From the NCBI GenBank assembly GCA_020217065.1, contig JAIWOB010000074.1:1-10000 (forward strand): a DNA stretch of 10,000 bases. The letters run 5' to 3'. The notes under the pieces were generated by a model, which saw only the letters and a list, made by a program, of their open reading frames with translations, was not told the origin of the DNA and searched no databases. The translations under genes were made by a program, and so were the position numbers. The first letter of the stretch is position 1. Every line of letters begins with the position of its first letter. Of the stretch, positions 7,201 to 10,000 are shown in pieces. The DNA comes from Chloroflexota bacterium (GTDB lineage Bacteria; Chloroflexota; Anaerolineae; Anaerolineales; Villigracilaceae).

Positions 7201-7338
7201 CTGGTCGAGGGCGGGGCGGTAGTAGGGGTCGGTCAGTTCGGAAGGCGCTTCGGGCGGCAAAGGGTCTTGCTCCCACTTCTGCGTTTCCTCTTCCGACTTT
7301 AATATTCGGCGTAAGCGGTCGTTATCTTCGTTGTTCAT
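4261..7338 (-). CDS. Class A penicillin-binding protein (bifunctional GT51 transglycosylase / transpeptidase)
   Basis: Polymerises lipid II glycan strands and cross-links stem peptides outside the membrane. Counting from the ATG at 7338 (1025 residues): a Pro-rich cytoplasmic region (1-120), one membrane helix (about 126-151, LLRVLIAMTFAAVVAGLIAG), then GT51 with EDKEFYNHPGF (216-226, first catalytic Glu), STITQQLAR, RKTREIILAAEI and ELYLNEIYYG (second Glu). The transpeptidase has SSIK (Ser510, Lys513), SFN (568-570) and KTGT (706-709). A C-terminal beta domain (about 885-980) resembles the BiPBP C-terminal domain, and a 40-residue Thr/Pro tail ends the protein. All catalytic motifs are present, so it should be active. 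An ATG at 7353 adds five residues (MTQRI), but that ATG lies inside a dispersed palindromic repeat and has no ribosome site. The start at 7338 has a weak AGAG. It may be co-transcribed with the MaoC gene upstream. Confidence 0.95.
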   Translation of the reverse strand: MNNEDNDRLRRILKSEEETQKWEQDPLPPEAPSELTDPYYRPALDQDNMPLPRRVNEIDVEGTRVTPAAYTPARPQRPAPTVPPPASIPRAAANAEGSTLNVRGQTPNAQPSALRPSNRKINWGCLLRVLIAMTFAAVVAGLIAGSYLVYKYYQIAKTLPDVGDLRNRASQFETTRILDRNGQLLYEILDPNAGRRTYVPLSQISPNLVAATIATEDKEFYNHPGFDPAAILRALWVNYRTEGQGGGASTITQQLARALLLSPEERSQRTYTRKTREIILAAEITRRYSKDEILELYLNEIYYGNLAYGVEAAAETYFGKTAKDLTLGEAAFLAGLPQSPAVYDIYVNPQATLTRQQQVLALMFDMSVQNNCIQVSNSETPVCVDPLSAMQAANEMKSYSFRPPSFDARYPHWVNFIRSKLEEQYDAQTIYRSGFIVQTTLDPLMQDTAQQLVTNQIAAMAENNAKNGALVAIRPSTGEILAMVGSPDFNNAAIAGQINMATSPTRQPGSSIKPFTYLAAFEKGWTPSTWLWDVPTQFPDGANPPYEPRNYDGKFHGGLTVRLALANSFNIPAVKTLEFVGIYDDPNTPQKDGLIGMAERLGVASLTRNDYGLSLTLGGGDVSLLDMTSAYAVIANGGRKVPPVAILKISDFAGNVVYEYQPPSGEQVIRAEHAYLISSILSDNEARSYTFGRNSRLNLSFPVAAKTGTTNDIRDNWTLGYTPDLATGVWVGNADYTPMVSSSGLSGAAPVWSQFMEFAVPYLTNGAPTPFLRPPGVIDKVVCRLSGAEPSRWCRSQYTEVFAADQPPLPAEQDLLRKMEIDLWTGLGASDACGGPSEEELVLNVADKWARDWLGTPEGRAWLEDNGLPEKPYFAPERACKEGDPQPILEINLEDGQRVASEILEIKGSAAADKGFKKWILEYGQGADPASWSVLAESNTPLENGTLYSWNVSGLPNGKISLRLTLVGDKTEVEKRIVLNIDLPLPTSTPTETPTPTPTSAPPTETPTPTPTETPPPSDTPAALP
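4262..4392 (-). repeat. Low-complexity Thr-Pro tail sequence, G-rich on the plus strand
   Basis: Codes the last roughly 43 residues of the penicillin-binding protein, built from TPTPT, TETP and APPTETP units. The plus strand has repeated runs of four or five G separated by one to a few bases (for example 4313-4321 and 4345-4359), enough for a possible G-quadruplex. Such tails are a flexible, often glycosylated linker type common in Chloroflexota exported proteins. Confidence 0.7.
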
Positions 7339-7348
7339 GATTCTCTGC

Positions 7349-7432
7349 GTCATTGCGAGGGCGGCAGCCTAACGAAGCGCTCTCATGTGCAGAGAGCGCT
7401 TTGTCGCTCTTTGCCGTTCGCTTCGCAACGAC
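7349..7432. repeat. Palindromic dispersed repeat (REP/MITE-like), copy 1
   Basis: The ends GTCATTGCGAGG (7349-7360) and CTTCGCAACGAC (7421-7432) are inverted repeats matching at 10 of 12 positions. Inside, AAGCGCTCTC (7375-7384) pairs perfectly with GAGAGCGCTT (7392-7401). CATTGCGAG plus CGAAGCGCTCTC recurs with the same 22-bp offset in the element at 7972. I recall the CATTGCGAG...GAAGC..TCTC type as widespread between genes in several environmental phyla. It fills the gap between the MaoC and penicillin-binding protein genes and overlaps the upstream candidate ATG of the latter. Confidence 0.7.
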
Positions 7433-7441
7433 CTCTCCTTC

Positions 7442-7891
7442 TTATTTCGGCTTGCTCAAGACCAGCAGGTTCAACGAACCCTTTTGGCAGGTTTCTCCGT
7501 TTTGATTCTTTACCGTCACCAGGGCGGTGAGCGAGCCTCCGCCGATGCGCGGCAGGGCTTTGGTTTCGGTTACTTCCAATTCGGCGGAAATCGTGTCTCC
7601 GATAAAGAACGGCTTGATAAATTTCCAGTCGTTGATTTCGCGGAAGGCAAGCACAGTGCCTTCAAGCAGACCGGTGCGCATGATTAAACCGGTGGCGATG
7701 GATAAACCTAAAAGCCCGTGAGCGATGCGCTGCCCAAATTGGGTTTTGCTGGCGAACGCCGCGTCGGTGTGGATTTGATTGAAGTCGCCCGTCAACCCCG
7801 CGAAATCGAAAATATCCGACTCGCCGATGGTGCGTCCCACCGTCGTCACCTTTTGCCCAACCGAAAATTCCTCAAAATAAAGTCCAGACAT
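7442..7891 (-). CDS. MaoC-like hot-dog dehydratase
   Basis: A 149-residue protein of the single-hot-dog MaoC family, cytosolic, whose members hydrate enoyl-CoA thioesters or dehydrate the corresponding 3-hydroxyacyl thioesters. The catalytic Asp-x4-His is seen in TGDFNQIHTD: Asp36 and His41. The preceding FAGLTGD, the following AHGLLG (57-62) and the late segment FFIGDTISAELEV (95-107) are all family landmarks. Length is normal for a single hot-dog unit. The ATG at 7891 has AAGGAG nine bases upstream, an unusually good site for this window. No fatty-acid or polyhydroxyalkanoate gene is nearby, so the substrate stays open: (R)-specific enoyl-CoA hydratase or another short acyl-CoA hydratase. 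It lies upstream of the penicillin-binding protein, separated by a palindromic repeat, and diverges from the glycosidase-like gene. Confidence 0.9.
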   Translation of the reverse strand: MSGLYFEEFSVGQKVTTVGRTIGESDIFDFAGLTGDFNQIHTDAAFASKTQFGQRIAHGLLGLSIATGLIMRTGLLEGTVLAFREINDWKFIKPFFIGDTISAELEVTETKALPRIGGGSLTALVTVKNQNGETCQKGSLNLLVLSKPK

Positions 7892-7909
7892 GGCTTAAAT
7901 CTCCTTGTA

Positions 7910-7933
7910 ATAGTCTCATAGTCTTATGGTCAG
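7910..7933. repeat. Three 8-bp repeat units, inverted orientation
   Basis: ATAGTCTC, ATAGTCTT and ATGGTCAG follow one another. They are the reverse-strand form of the CTATCCGA-type units at 8069-8124: the reverse complement of 7912-7925 plus flank closely resembles GACCATCCGACTAT at 8091. They lie just upstream of the MaoC ribosome site, in its likely promoter or leader. Confidence 0.6.
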
Positions 7934-7953
7934 GCGGTTGGCGGCTATCAGAC

Positions 7954-8066
7954 GTTCTGTTGCGAAGATGGCATTGCGAGACTCTTCAGGCGGCGAAGCG
8001 CTCTCCTTGCTGGCAGGAGACTGTTTCGCTCGCAGCGACAAATTTTCAAGGTGTTCGCAACAGAAC
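7954..8066. mobile_element. 113-bp MITE-like element with 13-bp perfect terminal inverted repeats
   Basis: GTTCTGTTGCGAA (7954-7966) and TTCGCAACAGAAC (8054-8066) are exact inverted repeats. Inside is a second copy of the CATTGCGAG (7972) / CGAAGCGCTCTC (7994-8005) palindrome, with an imperfect stem of 11 of 14 pairs between 7993-8006 and 8016-8029. No coding capacity. The flanks carry units of the 8-bp repeat on both sides (CTATCAGA at 7945-7952 and the array from 8069), as if the element had entered an array. No clear target duplication is visible. Confidence 0.55.
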
Positions 8067-8068
8067 AA

Positions 8069-8127
8069 CTATCCGACTATCCGACTATCAGACCATCCGA
8101 CTATTAGACCATCCGACTATCCGACTA
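8069..8127. repeat. Tandem 8-bp repeat array, seven units
   Basis: Seven successive units of C(T/C)AT(C/T)(C/A)GA: CTATCCGA twice, CTATCAGA, CCATCCGA, CTATTAGA, CCATCCGA, CTATCCGA, then a partial CTA. One more unit lies at 7945-7952 and inverted units at 7910-7933. The array ends 10 bp before the -35 box of the next gene. Unit-to-unit changes are almost all transitions or the C/A at position 6. Confidence 0.85.
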
Positions 8128-8137
8128 AATTATACCT

Positions 8138-8166
8138 TTGACCTCCCGCCGTTTCGCTCGTACAAT
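8138..8166 (+). promoter_or_regulatory. Sigma-70 promoter giving a leaderless transcript
   Basis: TTGACC (8138-8143), a 17-bp spacer and TACAAT (8161-8166): each box differs from consensus at one position and the spacing is ideal. The normal start distance after the -10 falls at 8173-8174, which is the A of the ATG of the glycosidase-like gene. That gene has no ribosome site upstream, which agrees with leaderless initiation. Confidence 0.75.
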
Positions 8167-8173
8167 TGGCGTC

Positions 8174-10000
8174 ATGCGCGATTGGTCTCTCAGCCCCGGC
8201 GACCCGCTCTACCTTTCCATTGCGGCGGACGCCCGTCTTTGCCAGCCCGATTACCTCAACGACCATATCTGGGAGCTCGACCTGGACGCCAAGGATACCG
8301 AGCGCGCCTCCATTTCGCTCTGCACGACGTATGGACTGCGCGCCCGCTCGATGCGGATTTTCCTGCGATTTACCGAAAACGACGTTTCCGTCACAGACCC
8401 TAACACCTTTGCGGGAAAACCGTCGCTGCGCCGTTTTTATCCAAACTTCCTGACCCTCGATTTTGTTCCCTTTGAGAACCTTCAGGCGACAACTGAATAT
8501 TGGGTTCCCGAATCTCATGCGGCGGCGGGGCGCGTCACCTTGACCAATAAAAGCGCCGCCGTGCGTGAGATTCAAGTTGAGGTGTGCGCCGTTTTGATTC
8601 CCCTTGAGGGTCAATCCATCGTTCCCACCCAGCAGCAACTGGTGAATATTCTCGCCGGGCAGACCAGCGGAATCGCCCCTGTCCTCTTCATGACCGGCGG
8701 TCCTACTCATGGCTCCGGCGTTTATCCATCGCTGTCGCTTAAACTCGAATTAGGTCCCGGCGCGACGCGCCAGATTGCTTTCGCCGAAGCCGCGCTCGAT
8801 ACGGTCGCCTCTTCTTTCGAACTTGCCCGTCATACCGCCGCCCGTCCCTGGGATGCGGAACGCGCCCGCATCGAATTGCTCAACGCTTCGCAGATTCTCG
8901 ACATCCGCACCGGCGACCTCGATTGGGACGCCGCGCTGGCGTTTAGTCAAACCGCCGCGCTGGGTTTGTTCTTTGGCGGGAGCGAATTCCTGCCTTACCC
9001 TTCTTTTGCGACCTCCCGCCGCTCCGAACACGGCTTCTCGCGCAAAGGCGACGGCGCGGATTATCCGCCTTCGTGGAGCGGTCAAACTCCGCTGGACGCT
9101 TATTATCTTTCCAGCGTTTTGCATGGCGCGCCGCAGACGACGAAGAACCTTATCCTCAATTTTCTTTTCACCCAAGATGAGAGCGGCGAAGTGGACGGCA
9201 AGCCCGGCGTCGCCGGACAGCGCGGAAGGTCGCTCGCCGCCCCTCTGCTTGCCAGCCTGACGTGGAAGTACTACCAATCCAGCGGAGACGAAGCCTTCCT
9301 TGCGGAAGTCTTTCCCAAACTGCTCAAATTCTTCTGGTCCTGGTTTTCTGCGGCGCATGACCGCAACCGCGACGGCGTGCCGGAATGGGATAACATCCTC
9401 CAAAGCGGCTTTGACGACAATCCCCTCTTCGATGTCTGGCATCCCTGGTCGCAAGGGCTGGAGATTTCGCTGGCGCATAGCCCCTCGCTCGAAGCCATGC
9501 TGTACCGCGAAGCGAAATCCATCGAAAAGATTGCCCGTAAACTCGGCAAGCCGGAGGAAGAAACCGTCCTTGTCGCCGCCCAGGCGGAGATTCTTGCCGC
9601 CTCTCTCCAATCCGCATGGAATCCGAACCAAAGTTTCTATTCCTACCGCGACCGCGATACGAAAAAGGTTTCGGAAGGGAAAATCATCGCTCGAAGAAGG
9701 GGGAACGGCGCTCTTCGCCCAAAGGCGGAATTCGAAACGGGAGTCCGCCTGCTGGTTGAGATTCAGACGAAAAATCCAGCCGCGGCGCGCCCCCAAGTGG
9801 AGATTAGCGAATTCTTCAGCAAATCGAAAGGCGAAGTTGAGACTATCGAGGGGCATCAGTTTCAGTGGCGCGCAGGCGGATTGGTCGCCGCAACCCGAAC
9901 ATTGTTTACCCGCGTCGGCAGAGTCAGCGTGACGGGGCTGGATGAAAAGGACAGAATTGTCGTCAAATTGGTTGACACCAGCGGCGAAGATTTGACCCTT
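8174..10000 (+). CDS. Glycoside hydrolase-like protein, (alpha/alpha)6 MGH1/GH63 type (C-terminus outside window)
   Basis: The frame is open for 609 codons from the ATG at 8174 to the right edge, starting MRDWSLSPGDPLYLS. No signal peptide, so cytosolic. Residues 1-210 are strand-rich (a beta-sandwich with RVTLTNKSAAVREIQVEV) as before many glycosidase barrels. From about 225 the sequence is helical. HDRNRDGVPEWDNILQSGFDDNP (about 395-417; key residues Asp-Gly-x-Pro-Glu-Trp and Asp-Asn-Pro) matches the H(D)xNxDGxxEW...G(W/F)DxxP signature of mannosylglycerate-hydrolase-like, GH63 and trehalase-type (alpha/alpha)6 barrels. After about 515 it turns strand-rich again (VRLLVEIQ, RVGRVSVTGL, DRIVVKLVD), perhaps an insert or a following domain. 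The catalytic base region should lie downstream. Substrate (an alpha-glucoside, mannoside or glycoside of a compatible solute) cannot be read. Proteins like this are sometimes labelled glycogen-debranching enzymes; I would not go so far. Confidence 0.78.
   Translation, partial: MRDWSLSPGDPLYLSIAADARLCQPDYLNDHIWELDLDAKDTERASISLCTTYGLRARSMRIFLRFTENDVSVTDPNTFAGKPSLRRFYPNFLTLDFVPFENLQATTEYWVPESHAAAGRVTLTNKSAAVREIQVEVCAVLIPLEGQSIVPTQQQLVNILAGQTSGIAPVLFMTGGPTHGSGVYPSLSLKLELGPGATRQIAFAEAALDTVASSFELARHTAARPWDAERARIELLNASQILDIRTGDLDWDAALAFSQTAALGLFFGGSEFLPYPSFATSRRSEHGFSRKGDGADYPPSWSGQTPLDAYYLSSVLHGAPQTTKNLILNFLFTQDESGEVDGKPGVAGQRGRSLAAPLLASLTWKYYQSSGDEAFLAEVFPKLLKFFWSWFSAAHDRNRDGVPEWDNILQSGFDDNPLFDVWHPWSQGLEISLAHSPSLEAMLYREAKSIEKIARKLGKPEEETVLVAAQAEILAASLQSAWNPNQSFYSYRDRDTKKVSEGKIIARRRGNGALRPKAEFETGVRLLVEIQTKNPAAARPQVEISEFFSKSKGEVETIEGHQFQWRAGGLVAATRTLFTRVGRVSVTGLDEKDRIVVKLVDTSGEDLTL

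Noticed and set aside
7375..7401. Intrinsic terminator between MaoC and the penicillin-binding protein genes
   Set aside because: The hairpin is strong, but no U-run follows it on the minus strand, and it belongs to a dispersed palindromic repeat.
7910..8127. CRISPR array
   Set aside because: The repeats are 8 bp and directly adjacent, without spacers; no cas gene is present.
8117..8710. 197-codon minus-strand frame
   Set aside because: It crosses the promoter and start of the glycosidase-like gene and shows no domain.
8750..9856. 368-codon minus-strand frame
   Set aside because: Antisense to the glycosidase-like gene, which carries the DGxPEW signature and a good promoter; the reverse frame is Arg/Phe-rich noise.

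Overview
The window is about 10 kb of a moderately GC-rich bacterial chromosome. It most resembles Chloroflexota of the Anaerolineae type. That assignment is inference. It rests on a secreted CSLREA/choice-of-anchor Q protein, a class A penicillin-binding protein ending in a long Thr-Pro tail, a sortase-like protein behind class I cyclic di-GMP aptamers, and short dispersed palindromes and 8-bp tandem repeats between genes. There is no rRNA or tRNA gene, CRISPR array or transposase.

Left part (1-2839, minus strand): a 75-residue helix-turn-helix protein (2839-2612) is followed 48 bp later by a very large secreted protein (2563 to beyond base 1). The secreted protein has a signal peptide, a CSLREA motif, a predicted beta-helix and a row of cadherin/Ig-like modules; its C-terminus is outside the window.

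Centre (2840-4250): a gene-free, AT-rich divergent control region leads into the most interesting part. Two almost identical class I c-di-GMP (GEMM-I) aptamers stand 166 bp apart. An intrinsic terminator lies between them, and its 5' arm is perfectly complementary to the 3' part of the first aptamer. Downstream is a sortase-like exported protein (3539-4201) with a visible His/Cys/Arg catalytic set. A bidirectional terminator separates it from the convergent penicillin-binding protein. The picture suggests second-messenger control of a surface-protein anchoring or processing enzyme, opposite a divergent gene for a large secreted surface protein. A functional link between the two is inference.

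Right-centre (4261-7891, minus strand): a MaoC-type hot-dog hydratase gene and a bifunctional peptidoglycan synthase (GT51 plus transpeptidase). A palindromic repeat sits between them and supplies the most upstream possible ATG of the synthase.

Right part (7892-10000): the 282-bp divergent gap is packed with repeats: inverted 8-bp units, a 113-bp element with 13-bp perfect terminal inverted repeats, and seven direct 8-bp units. It ends in a near-consensus sigma-70 promoter placed so that transcription of the next gene should start at its ATG (leaderless). That gene, cut by the window edge, encodes a cytosolic glycoside-hydrolase-like protein of the (alpha/alpha)6 MGH1/GH63 type.
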